Positions 1-11,243 of a stretch of DNA of 64,000 nucleotides are shown one piece after another. The first letter of the stretch is position 1. Each line of letters starts with the position of its first letter. Both the position numbers and the translations under genes were made by a program. The notes under the pieces are model-generated. The model did no database searches, was not told the origin of the DNA, and saw only the letters and a program-made list of their open reading frames with translations. This stretch comes from Ziziphus jujuba (taxonomy: Eukaryota; Streptophyta; Magnoliopsida; Rosales; Rhamnaceae). Where the stretch lies: contig NC_083386.1 in assembly GCF_031755915.1 (NCBI RefSeq), positions 10,478,001-10,542,000 on the forward strand. The letters run 5' to 3'.

Positions 1-1900
1 GCATTCTCTTGGCATATGTGCACATTTTTTCTGCTTTTGATTTCGTCCATGCAGACCCCTTATGTATCTTTTTCAAATTGGAAGAATTGTTTTCCTTTAA
101 GATTTTAATAATCTGCACTTACATAGTGTTTTTTATTTTTTATTATATTATTATTATTATTATTTTTTTGCATGCATTATTTCTAAATTGCCTGGTTTTA
201 TTCATATAATTAGGACCTGATGTCCATTTCAAGGTTAGACCAGCGAATGCCACTGTTACCGGAAACATATAATATGCCACAAACCATGCCATCCAATCAA
301 TTTGGGCATTATAAAACATAATTCGTAGACGCATAATTTGTAGTCTCTGTATGCATATGCATCCCTTTTATTTTTCTCCTTTCGTTCTTGTGTATGCATG
401 CCAACCTTTGCCTAGTAAATTTATGAAGTCCTTTTTTATAATCTTCTAAATAATCTCAGCTTATATATAGTTATATTATTGTCTTTTTTTTTTTTTTTTC
501 GAATGCATTCCTCATCGCTTGGTTTTCACCCTTGGAAAAATATTTTGAACATATGGATTTCCATTTCACTATTTTATAAGCCTAAACGGACCGATGGAAA
601 TATAACAAGCCAACGATAAGGTAATATGTAGTTCTTTTGTCTCCTTTTATTAGTCTCCATCCCATTCAATAGAATTGCGTCTTTATGTTAAAAAAAAAAA
701 AAAAAATTCTTTTTCACTTTATTTATTTATATGGTAATGTTTTTAAATGATGTTATGGATAGGAAAAATGGGATAAAAGATCCGTACCTAGGTAATACAT
801 TTATAATATACTTGGATTTAGATCTTCTATCTCATTACCATGTTTTATTCCCATTTGACTTATGATGTAATGCCACTCATTTTAAGAAGGTAGCAGAAAG
901 AAAAAGGAATAAATAAAAAGGAGATAAATAGTAACCACTTTTTAGATAAGATTTTATCATTGGTTGATGAAAATGAGGATAGAAAAATGGATTCGCATCT
1001 ATTGTTCTCAAAATTACGATACATATCGATATTGTCACCAATTTGGTTACCGTATTTCCAACTATATGAAATTTGTTGTTCATACTTCGTATGAGATCAA
1101 TCATTCTGAATTGCTCCAATCAAAGCACACTTAATCCCAGAATTCATTCAAATCCAGAAGCCAACCGATCTAAAAAAACTTTGGTTGTTAAGAGAATAAC
1201 TATTTTACATTTGAACCATTACCGATCCACACCCATGTGATGTGAAATTGGATACTACTTAATCTTTGCCAATAAGGCAACCTACTAGTGCTTCATACTC
1301 ACCCATATTTATCTTGGCAGTTTCACACCAATTTACCTCTAGTAATCATAATCTGCCTCTATTTATTATTTATTGATATTGCCATTTCTTGCCTTGCCTT
1401 TTTTAGGGCTTATATATCTTACAGTATATTCCTTTTGGGGCTTATCATCCTCATTAGCACACTTCTGGTTAGGTATAGGCTTTGATACCATTTATAATGT
1501 CTTGACACTCTCTTGCTCCACCAATATTGTCACTAATTTGGCCATTGTATTCTAAACAATATGAGATTTTTTGTTTAGACCACAAAGAGCTGCAGACACT
1601 CCACACTAAACGACGATGATAGCTCCATTAGCCACATCATTTAAAAACATTAGTTAAGAAAATAAAATAAACCAAAAGAAAAATAATAACTGTTTTTTAA
1701 GATACCCACCCAACTTTCAACAACTTAACTTTAACAGAAGAATAATTTTAATTCAGTGTGCCATCGGAGCTTCGAGATCTATGGAAATCTATATTCAAAA
1801 TATGACCCAAAAAAACAAAAAAATGTGTAACTTAGTTTTGAGTCCAAAAAAAGCTTACCCTTTTTGTACAGAATTGTAATTCAACATACTTAGATGTTTT
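1..1900. other. AT-rich 5' flank without a recognised gene
   Basis: No reading frame here resembles a known protein. The stretch holds homopolymer runs (T run near 487-500, A run near 690-706) and otherwise ordinary AT-rich intergenic DNA. The missing first exon of the ankyrin gene, with its start codon, could lie here or to the left of the window, but I could not pick a convincing ATG-plus-donor pair. Confidence 0.5.
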
Positions 1901-1951
1901 CTTAGTTTTCCTAATTTAATTAAAATAGCTAGAAAGTGAAAAGATATTTTA

Positions 1952-1975
1952 ATATATATATATATATATATATAT
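1952..1975. repeat. (TA)n microsatellite
   Basis: An uninterrupted TA run lies immediately before the first recognised ankyrin exon. Translation through it gives a meaningless IYIYIY string, so I place the exon start after it. Confidence 0.9.
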
Positions 1976-2008
1976 CAGTAATTTCATTGTCGGAATTAGG
2001 TGGTGCAG

Positions 2009-2467
2009 GATCAGCACAAAATGTTCTTAAGCATATAAAGCTCCATGTAGCTGCATTGCAGGGTGATTTGGAAACAGCTAAGAAGTATGGAGATGATCTT
2101 CAACTACCAATTACACAGAATGGAGAAACTGCTCTTCATATTGCTATTCTAGCAGGACAAAAGGAGTTTGTGAAAAAACTGGTGGAATGGTTTGGTATGC
2201 CCATATTAGAAATTCAAGATGAAAAAGGGAATGACGCCCTGTCTTATGCTGCTAGAATAGGGAGTCTAGATATGGTTAATGTGATTGTGGATGTTCGAGA
2301 GTCTATCTATCCGAGTCTAAAAAGTAAGAAGAAAGCCCTGCTAAAGGCTGCTAGTTTAGGACACACAGATATTACCAAACGTCTTTCAAAATTAATTGAC
2401 CTTCAACTTTTGGAGGATGAGGAGGCGCGTCGGCTATACGTTTATTGTGTTGAAATGGGCCTTTACG
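2009..2467 (+). CDS. Ankyrin-PGG protein, first recognised exon (ankyrin repeats)
   Basis: This exon encodes about 150 residues with roughly three ankyrin repeats: LHVAALQGD near the start, then GETALHIAILAGQ, then GNDALSYAARIG. Plant ankyrin-PGG proteins (ITN1/ACD6 type) are membrane proteins of stress and immune signalling whose ankyrin part faces the cytosol. The exon ends at a textbook donor (TTTACG|GTGAGT) with one base of a split codon. Possible acceptors lie after 1978, 1999 and 2008; I chose TGCAG|GATCAG because it removes the TA repeat. The frame open from 1936 begins with GTG, not ATG, so at least one upstream coding exon is missing from this call. Confidence 0.75.
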
Positions 2468-2561
2468 GTGAGTTTTATTCTTTTTTTTTTTGTCATGCAT
2501 GTCTTAATTTTGCTCTATTTATCATCATCATCATCATCCCCATTATTGTTGTTGTTGTAGT

Positions 2562-2564
<3 letters not shown>

Positions 2565-2592
<28 letters not shown>
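2565..2592. repeat. (TA)n microsatellite in intron 1
   Basis: A TA dinucleotide run (about 14 units) follows a short (ATC)n stretch at 2521-2537, about 100 bases inside intron 1. Confidence 0.85.
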
Positions 2593-4354
2593 GATCAAGC
2601 TCAAATAAGATATTTAATATTAGGATTGCTTTTTCAGTTATTGCATCACATCAACGATTGAAATTTAAAATTATATTTATTAATCATCGGGTTCCAATAT
2701 AGATTTTTATTATATTGTTAAATCCATATTTTAGAATATCAGATATTAAAACTATCAGATTATCATGACTTGGAATACTAGGAATATCAAATAAATATAC
2801 CAACTTGTATACTAGATATCATATGTTAATATTTTATTGGTTAATATATAACTATAAATTAGTTATGAATCAGTGAACTTTTGAAGTAATAAGTAGTGTA
2901 ACTAAATATCAAATATTTAAATATTAAAACATGATATTTGGTACACATTTTAGTATGTTTATTTGGTATATCAAATATCTTTCATGGTTTATTTGTATAT
3001 TATGTAAAATTGTGGGCAAAATACTTGATTATCCAACTCAAATTATTTAAAATAACTAAAAAAAAATAACCCACTTATCTTGCAAATAACATCCCTAAAC
3101 TTAAAAAAAAAAAGAAAGTAAAAAGGAACAAACTTTTTATATTCCACTAAAAATAATTCAAAATAACAAAACTATCCTTAAAGAAAATAATTAAAATATA
3201 TAACACATAAATTCTTAGATATAAAACCTAAATTTTGTGTACGCTACTTTAAGGAACAAATTATATGCTTTCAAATATATGTATATATATTGTATAATAC
3301 ATAATTTTCAAACTGTACATTAATAAACTAATTTATGTGCGGTAGATTAAAAATAATTTTCATTCTATTACATTCTGTTAAGTGATTATTATTATTTTTT
3401 TTCAATTCTATTGCTCTTAAAACTAATAAACTATTCTTTTTAATCATATCACTCTTAACATTTTTGTATTGTATCATAACAAATTATATAATTTATTTGT
3501 ATTCCCAATTATATTATGTATTAATATTATTTTTTGCTTAATTGTAATTATTATTTTAAAGTATTTATCACTTCCTTTAGGAAATAACAAAATGATAGGC
3601 ATAAAAAGTGGGCAATCTTGTCATGTAAAAATAGTTTAGTCAAATTTTTTTTTTTTTAATATTGAAAGTGGAAAAATCTAAATTTGGATCATTATCCAAT
3701 AAAACAATAGTTTTTACCCCAGGGACAATTGTTTAGTCATTTTATTATTAGGAAATTAATTTTAGTGTTGAATATGGTGCCATAGTAAAATATTAAAAGT
3801 TTGAGTAAAATTTTACTATAACCTTTTGATTTTGCAATTTTCGCATAATACGAAGCTCATTTTAGAAAGTTTCACTAATGTTGTTGTTCTTTTTTTCGTT
3901 TTACAGTTGCATGTCATCTTTGTAAGTCACACTATTCGTTAACTTATATATTTTATTCAAAATAACGCTTTTTTCCTATATAAAAAGAGAAAAATTTCCC
4001 CTACTCTTTCAATATTTGCAAGCATCTTATTTACAAAAAAATTATTATAATTTTATTCATTTATCTGTTAACCCATTCCTTTACAGAGGATCTGTCTAAA
4101 AAAGTAAAATAAAATAAAGTAAACTAATAATTTTTATCCTAAAAGTTATTGGTTTTCCAAAATAATTTTTTTAGAGGCTCTATACTAAAATTTTCCAATA
4201 TATAGATGCATTTTTCCAACAAAAAAAATAAAATAAAGAAAATGCAAAACAGTGGGGGCTACAATGAATTGTTAGCCTAAAAGTTTTTAGTTTGCTATTT
4301 GTTTGGATAAACGGTGGGCCGTCGTGGCCACTGTCCTTGCTCCTATTTGATATT

Positions 4355-4356
<2 letters not shown>

Positions 4357-4390
<34 letters not shown>
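4357..4390. repeat. Poly-T tract in intron 1
   Basis: A run of 34 T about 180 bases upstream of the exon-2 acceptor. It may be the inverted A-tail of a small retroelement, but no element body is recognisable beside it. Confidence 0.8.
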
Positions 4391-4393
<3 letters not shown>

Positions 4394-4571
4394 GTAAAAA
4401 TATATGATATTTCTTCAGTTTCTACTTTTTATTGAAAGTTTCATATACCTTTTCATGAAGGGGGGAAAAAAAAAATGTACGTTTTACTTTATATGTAATA
4501 GTTCAAATCTTCGTGATGATGGTTTTTTTAAATTTTACCTCATCTAATTTGTTTAAAGACAAAATATGCAG

Positions 4572-4718
4572 GGTTAGCAACAAAAATGCATACAAGACAC
4601 CAAATATGTTTAGCTCCAGCCCAGGAAGTTTCAGCATTGTGTGTGTTAGCTCGCCAACCTTCGGCGTTCTCTGATGAAAGCCAAAGTTCTGGATTGTTTA
4701 ACAGATTTGCACGTCTAT
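4572..4718 (+). CDS. Ankyrin-PGG protein, exon 2
   Basis: A 147-base exon bounded by TGCAG|GG and CTAT|GTGAGT. It completes the split codon left by the previous exon and itself ends with one base of a split codon. It encodes a linker of about 49 residues (LATKMHTRHQICLAPAQEVS... ending NRFARL), with no ankyrin signature. The region between the first ankyrin block and the second block is also a variable linker in related plant proteins. No stop codon interrupts it, which supports the exon call. Confidence 0.7.
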
Positions 4719-4842
4719 GTGAGTAGCAATTTGTGGTACAATTTTTTCGTTTGTATCATATTATAGTTCCTTTGTCAACCAGAGACTATATTTTTAGATT
4801 GGCTTTTCATTATTTAAAAAAAAAAAAAAAAAAAAAAAACAG

Positions 4843-5276
4843 GTGGAAAGTTCATAGGCCGTGAAAACTCGAATCATTCTGATCACGCCCTTCAAATAGT
4901 TACAAAGTTTTGGGAATTAGACGAGGAGGCACAAACCTCAAGTACAAAAGAAATTGAAAACTCGTTATTCATTGCTGCTGAAGTGGGGAACGTTGATTTC
5001 ATAATCAAACTTATTGGATTGAACCCTAACCTACTATGGACAATTGATAAGGAGAAAGGAAGCATCTTTCATGTTGCAGTTCAGCATCGTCAGGAGAAAA
5101 TCTTCAGTTTGTTGCTTCAGTTAGGTGGGATTAAAGAAATATTAGCAAAATTTATAACTGCAAGCGACAGAAACAGTTTGTTGCATTTGGTTGCAGAGTT
5201 ACCACCTGATCCTGAGAAGCTTAATACTGTATGTGGAGCAGCTCTTCAATTACATCGGGAGCTCGTATGGTTCAAG
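4843..5276 (+). CDS. Ankyrin-PGG protein, exon 3 (second ankyrin block)
   Basis: A 434-base exon from AACAG|GTGGA to TTCAAG|GTAAAA, in phase with both neighbours. It encodes SLFIAAEVGNVDFIIKL, then IFHVAVQHRQEKIFSLLL, then NSLLHLVAEL, which are degenerate ankyrin repeats, and ends with a WF-K motif that in this family sits directly before EVEKI of the next exon. The last ankyrin units just before the membrane domain are usual for the ITN1/ACD6 family. No frame damage is visible. Confidence 0.8.
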
Positions 5277-8134
5277 GTAAAATTAATTCATACTGCATAA
5301 TCTATATATATAGTGTGAAAAAATATATCGATTGGCTACTTTTGCTATATATAGTAGTTTTAAATTTTTAGTTCAGAATTCGGATTTACATGTTTCCTAG
5401 TTTTTCTTGCTGCATAACCACATGTACGTAGGTTTTAACGCATGTATTGTTAGTGTTATAACCATTAATTAAGCATGCCACTAAATTATTTAAGTACATA
5501 CAAGTCCAATTTCAAATCAGAACATTGTTAATAAAAAGAATAATCACTATACTCCTTTGAATGGATTAATATATATATATATATATACATACACTGCATT
5601 AAAAAAAAAAAAAAAAAACCACGTCTTAGTGTATATTTCTGTAACATCTCTCCTGTAAATTAGATTTTCCTAATATTTCGTTCATAGAAAATTTATTCAA
5701 AAAATATACATTTATCTTATGCCACACCTTTACTATAATTTTCCACAAATTTGTAGAACTTTGATAATAATAATGTAAAAATATAAACAATAATTACCTT
5801 TACATATCCACAGCACTGCCAGAGCATACTAAGAATAATTGGAATCATGATATATAAATATTACAAATTAAAAGGAATTAGTAATAATAAATAAAAAGAA
5901 TATGGAGAAGAGTGTCAAAATACACTACATGAAGGATGTAGGAGGGTACGGAATTAAGAAACACTGTCTACTACCCGAATGGTGGACTGCTAACTGCCAG
6001 AACCTAGGAGAGTGGGTTTAAAAGCAAAGAAAATAAAATAAGTGGTATTATTATGATAATAACAACAACAATAATAGTAAAGAAAAGAACAATAAATAAT
6101 AATAGAAATACTAATGCTAATAATAATAATAATAATAATAGCAACAATAGCATAAGAATATAAAATAAATCTTAAGAAAAATAGCTTTTCTCTCAAAATC
6201 TTTTACTGGTCCATTCATTTTGAAAAGTTCCTCTGTTCAAGATCATTTTCAAAAAACCCATTATTTGTATCTTCAATTATAAAAATAATTCAATAGATGA
6301 TGAAATAAGATAAAATAAGATTTAGATAAATATCCCAACATAATCATTTAGATAAATAAATAATCAAATAAATGATATAATCCAAAAATAAAATGGTACC
6401 ACAAATAAATGAAACCAATGAACTAAATAAGCACTTTTAAATAAAAGCATTTAAAAACGTATGATATATCAGGAAATAATCCGTTTAATAAATAATTAAA
6501 ATAATAAAAAAAATTTAAATACTTGAATTAAATAAATAAACCAATAAATAATTTGAAATAAAATGAGTGAAAATTCAAATAATTCAATAGTGAATAAAAT
6601 AATACAACATTTAAATAAATGATATAAAACCAAAAATAAAATAAATAATTAAATAAGTGATTAATTAAACAATTTAAAACCATAATTTAAATAATTCCTT
6701 TAAAAATATTTAAAAACGTGTATAATGTTAGGGGTATAACTGATGTACGATATTATATACTAAATGATGCCATATGGATATTTGGTGTCTCAAACACCAT
6801 TTGACAATAAGGAGGGAGAGGAGAACATGCAATCAGACACCTTGGAGTCCATAGATGCCATCGCTGATAACCTGCCATGCTTTTTTTTTATAAACTAACA
6901 GTGAAAAATGTTTAATAAAACCAGATAATTTAAAAATCACATACCTTTGTAACTATGTCCATTAGTGTAAAATTTGCAAACTATAAATAAAAATTTTAAA
7001 AAAAATATTCATAAAACATGATAATTCATAAAAATACCCATACTAAGAATTAAATTCTCGAATCTCAAGTAATCCAATCATTAATTAAATGAATAAAATT
7101 CATAAAGTATATAAAATATTTAAACTAGCATTCAAATATTTCAATAATTAAGGTAATGAAATAAACAAAAATAAACTTAACAAATAATCTTATAGAAATC
7201 CATATTAATATATTACCAAAACGAAGATTTCAAATCTCAAATTGGCATATCAACAGGTAAAAATAAGATAAATATATTTTTCTTTTAATATATCAATTCA
7301 TCTAATAAAAATACCAAAAATAAACATAATCAAACTATCAATTTAATTCCTGCATAAGAATAGAATTTCAATATATATATTATAACACAAAAATATAATT
7401 TGAAAAATATACTACTTACCTAAAAATCTGAATTACTTCAATTCCTTCACGGGATCGGTTCCACGATTTATTGCGGGTGTTTAAAATATCATCAAAAATA
7501 CAATATATATTAAAATACTAATTTTTGTTGGGTATTTTACATATGAGTTGCTTGGAGGAAATACATAAACTTTAACCAAAATTAGCAACCTATATACCAA
7601 AATGAAGCTTAAAGTATGAGGGTGATGAATTCGGTCTTACCTGTCAAAAATTCGACCGGCAATGCTTGGAATTTCACTAGAAAAGTTCCAGCAAATTCAA
7701 CCTATCAGATCTTTCAATCTAGCTCGAATTGAACTAAACAAACCTTAGATTTGGGTTTAGGAGGGTTACAAATTGTGGAAAAGGGTGGGGGATTGGCTTG
7801 AAACTTGTTGAAAAAGCAAGAAATGGTAGCCCGCCACCTTCATCAGTGATTGGTTTGATCTCGGCACATCACCGACGATCTAGCCATGAAAATTAGGTGG
7901 CTGACTAGTCTTAGAGTGGGCAAGACAATGGTGGGGGTAGTGAAGCAAAATAGTGGCCTTAAATAGGGGATTTGGGAAGAAAACCATGGTTGTCGCCACC
8001 TTCGAATTTTGCTCGAATCCTGGTGCCATGAAAAATTGTAAGCCAGTGTGTCATCAAGTGGGCTTTCCTGCAAGGTGGAGAGTGAGACAAAATGGTGGTC
8101 GGAGGTGGCTATTTTGGTTGGAAAATGGTGTTTG

Positions 8135-8168
<34 letters not shown>

Positions 8169-8714
8169 TTTCTCTTTCTTTTCTCTCCTCCTCCCATTAG
8201 TCTGATGGTGACAATAAAAAGCTCCCATTTGGTTACTTTTCTCCCACACGTGCTAAGTTATCAACCACTCAAATGCTAACATGTGGGCATGTTTCAACTG
8301 ATATTTTAAAATCCCCCATTTTGTACGCATTTCAATAAAAATACCTACAAAATTGATCATAGAAAGATAACTATAAACTTAACAGATGCGTACTTTCTAA
8401 TTGTAGCAATAAAGTAAATGTGTTATTAGTTTACGAACTCTTATTGACAAGCACTTCACAATGGTATACAAGTAAACACCATTACTTATACAAACAAAAT
8501 GTCAACCTTCAACCCCATTTAGTTAGTCCAGATCAGACCTTGTTTTGACCAAATCTAGCATGCCACTAGTTTATGGACTTATGGTAGCATGTTATACATG
8601 TATCACCTTTTTGTTTTACAATATTTTATTGCAAAGTTGTTCTTATAGCACTTTGTACCAATAATAAGTTATACGTTTTTATACTATCTGTAAATATCTT
8701 GATCTTTAATGAAG
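5277..8714 (+). other. Intron 3 of the ankyrin-PGG gene, unusually long and mosaic
   Basis: This 3.4-kb intron runs from GTAAAA to AATGAAG. It begins AT-rich with a (TA)n run near 5570 and an A run at 5601-5618. A TGTAACATC string at 5640, AAT-rich stretches at 6040-6145 and 6280-7440, then a GC-richer block at 7440-8300 with a CT microsatellite suggest an old, unrecognised repeat insertion. Frames at 7843-8279 overlap on both strands and match nothing I know, so I do not call genes there. Confidence 0.55.
8135..8190. repeat. (CT)n microsatellite in intron 3
   Basis: A nearly pure CT run followed by a longer CT-rich stretch, about 520 bases upstream of the last exon. Confidence 0.85.
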
Positions 8715-9338
8715 GAGGTTGAAAAGATTATACCAACTGCATACAAATTTATGGAAAATTCGGATAAATGGACAGCGCAAGCTTTATTCGCAGAGCGCCA
8801 TCAAAAGTTGAGAGAAGATGGGGAGAAGTGGATGAAGCAAACCGCTGAGTCATCTACAATTGTTGCAACACTTATTGCTGGTGTAATGTTTGCTGTAGCT
8901 TTCAGTGTCCCAGGAGGATTTGATTCTACATCGGGACAACCTTCTCTGATAAAAAATAACCTTTTTTTGTTTTTCTCAATATCAGAAGCAATAGGGTTAT
9001 TTTCTTCCTCAGCTTCGATATTGATGTTCCTGTCCCTCCTCACCTCACGCTATGCTCAAGATGATTTTCTAAAGTTTGTGCCCATCAAGTTGCTAATAGG
9101 ATTCACATCACTTTTTATCTCAATCACAACCATGATGGTAGCGTTTTCTATAGCTTTTGCTTTATATCATAATAAAATGGCACTGATAGTCCTTAGTCTA
9201 TGTTTTGTGCCTATTATATATATTTTCCTAACTTATTGTTTGTTGGAGGACTTATTTCATGCTGTTCGAGGTGCTAGCTTCCTGTTCAACCAAAAAAAAT
9301 ATTTATTTAATAGAATGTTCCCAAACCACATGAAATAA
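8715..9338 (+). CDS. Ankyrin-PGG protein, last exon (PGG membrane domain)
   Basis: This exon encodes the C-terminal 207 residues and the stop. It opens EVEKIIPTAYKFMENSDKWT, the conserved lead-in of plant ankyrin-PGG proteins, after an AG acceptor at 8713-8714 in phase zero with exon 3. The PGG domain follows: GEKWMKQTAESSTIVATLIAGV leading into AFSVPGGF, with the PGG triplet present. Four hydrophobic segments are visible (STIVATLIAGVMFAVAFSV; a segment around FFSISEAIGLFSSSASILMFL; LLIGFTSLFISITTMMVAFSI; MALIVLSLCFVPIIYIFL), typical of the domain. It lies in membranes of the secretory system or plasma membrane in characterised relatives. The frame is undamaged. The nearby ATG at 8709 is intronic under this model. 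Confidence 0.9.
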   Translation, partial: EVEKIIPTAYKFMENSDKWTAQALFAERHQKLREDGEKWMKQTAESSTIVATLIAGVMFAVAFSVPGGFDSTSGQPSLIKNNLFLFFSISEAIGLFSSSASILMFLSLLTSRYAQDDFLKFVPIKLLIGFTSLFISITTMMVAFSIAFALYHNKMALIVLSLCFVPIIYIFLTYCLLEDLFHAVRGASFLFNQKKYLFNRMFPNHMK

Positions 9339-10588
9339 GCTCAGCTTCATAAGTCTCTTCCAATATCCCTAAGGCATGATGCTTGATTAATGTATTGTTT
9401 TTAAAAGCAAACAAGAGTTTTGCTTTTTATTTATTTATTTATTTTTGATAGAAAAACAAGAGTTTTCCTTGTATGCAGTAATTTAACAAATTGGTATGAT
9501 GTACTGTTGTCAAGATTTCCCTTTATTGTTATTAGTAATTTTTGATCATTTATATATGTAGTATTTCAACATGCATTGGATAAATTCTTCTATCCAGGAT
9601 TTGACTATTACTAGATATAAGTTGATCATAGGCAAAAATTTCATAGATAAGAGACTCACTAATATATACATATACAACGACTCTTTTATCACATTGACTT
9701 GATAGTATCATACAAAGGTCCTTAATAACAAACCATTAAATTTACTTTGATCTCTTTAATTAGGCAAGGTTTATCTTTAAAATTATATATGAAAGGTTGA
9801 TTCGATAGATCTTGTATATTTAATAGGTGATATCATATACACTTTTTGAGATATAGCCCTATTTCAAATTGTGTTTAGAGGTTTTAAATAATTCATAATC
9901 ACCCATTTTTCTGTTAAAGTTTACAAAGAAAAGGTAGAATTGTATCACGTAATATTAAAACTTTCAAAAATATTAAATATAATAGCAATTTGGAACGTGC
10001 AAAATTAAGAAAAAAAAGTTTTGGGAATTTGAAACATTCTTTCTCTTCCCATCTCTTCTTCTCCTTCTTCTATTATCTTTGATGGTTCGAAAAATCTGCA
10101 GAAAACTCACTTCTCAAGTCATAACCCCACTGTAGTAAGCTCAGGGTGTAGAGTCTTCAAAAGGTCATGGGTGTATGCAATTAAGTAGTTTATGAATTTA
10201 GGAGGGGAGGCCTTTCATGAGCAAGTGAATGAATTGGCCCGCGTGCTGCGATGGGAAGTCCCCAGACTGATTGTCCTTTTAGGCTTCCAGTAGCCCTTCC
10301 TCCACCAAGAGAAACCCTAAGAGAAATCCATGCTACCATAGAGAAGAGAAAGTATACCTCAAAATTTGACCATGAGTTCATAGCTTAGGATCAGAAAGAA
10401 CCAAGTTTTAGCCCTATGGAGTAAAAGGAAGTGCAGATCTGGAGTGTTTTGCCGAGAAAGAAAGGCTATGTGGTGTATGGGTAAAATAATGTGTCGATGA
10501 CACATCATGAAACCTTATCCAATAAATAGCAATTGCATGGCCATGTGTGATGATTAAAGTTATTTAAGGATACACATCATTAAAAAAA
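9339..10588. other. Downstream flank between the ankyrin gene and the retrotransposon cluster
   Basis: AT-rich DNA containing the presumed 3' UTR of the ankyrin gene, then a moderately GC-richer stretch at 10030-10500. The frames in that stretch are short and interrupted and resemble nothing I recognise. No promoter or RNA gene is apparent. Confidence 0.45.
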
Positions 10589-10938
10589 TGTTGTAACGGC
10601 GACAAAGCCTCGGTAAAGGTCGTTAGCTCAAATAGTATAGACAAGGCAAAAGTCTCGAATATGAGATAACTCAAGGCACCACAAAATATAACATATATGT
10701 TGGGTTACCGAGATAAAACATACAGGCCAAACAATCTTCAAATAAATATCAGGATTTTATTTAACTAGGTCCTAAAGACCAGGAGTCAAACAGGTAAGTC
10801 AACAACAAAGATTCTTTTAAGAAGGAAATCAAAGTGGGTTAACAGAACCCCCCCCTCTTAGGATCATGCTATTAAACAAACCAACATATTCAAACTACTA
10901 TAAAAGCTACAAGGCATCTTGCTTCAAGGGGGAACCTA

Positions 10939-10969
<31 letters not shown>

Positions 10970-11184
10970 GAAAGAAATAGGTCAGTCTAAATTACAAACT
11001 GATCATCTTTAGTTCGTCGTCTGACTTGAGCGTCAGAGTGCCTTTGGCTGGTACCACACCGATGCCAAGGTAACTTTGTCGTTTGTTTCTTGTCTTGTAG
11101 GTTAATACATTTACTTCAGTTGCCATAGCCTTAACCCATGTGTTAGCACTTTGCCGAGTTGGAGGTTATCTAAATTTCGACATC
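10589..11184 (+). repeat. Candidate 5' LTR of element H
   Basis: The stretch begins TGTTGTAACGG and ends GACATCA, directly before a TTTGGCGTGCCAGATAAGG-like string and the gag start of the Tat-type element. TG...CA ends and position suit an LTR of about 600 bases. I could not find the matching 3' copy in the window, so this is tentative. Confidence 0.3.
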
Positions 11185-11243
11185 AATAGTTTGGCGTGCC
11201 AGATAAGGGTAGTAAAAAAATATGATACTATTGAGACTTAAAA

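Larger units (their letters stand above)
2468..4571 (+). other. Intron 1 of the ankyrin-PGG gene
   Basis: A 2.1-kb GT-AG intron running from GTGAGT at 2468 to TATGCAG at 4571. It is very AT-rich and contains an (ATC)n/(TA)n tract at about 2521-2592 and a 34-base T run at 4357-4390. I see no coding potential or intact transposon in it. Confidence 0.7.

Noticed and set aside
9..209. Hydrophobic small protein at the left edge
   Set aside because: The frame is composed of TTA/TTT-rich low-complexity sequence with no start context or similarity.
1936..2008. N-terminal coding region of the ankyrin protein starting at 1936
   Set aside because: The first codon is GTG and the translation runs through a TA microsatellite; a splice acceptor before 2009 explains the data better.
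2468..2661. Continuation of the ankyrin frame past 2467
   Set aside because: A strong GTGAGT donor occurs at 2468 and the following residues come from T, ATC and TA repeats.
7843..8279. Protein-coding genes on both strands inside intron 3
   Set aside because: Overlapping opposite frames, no recognisable domain, and one runs through a CT microsatellite.
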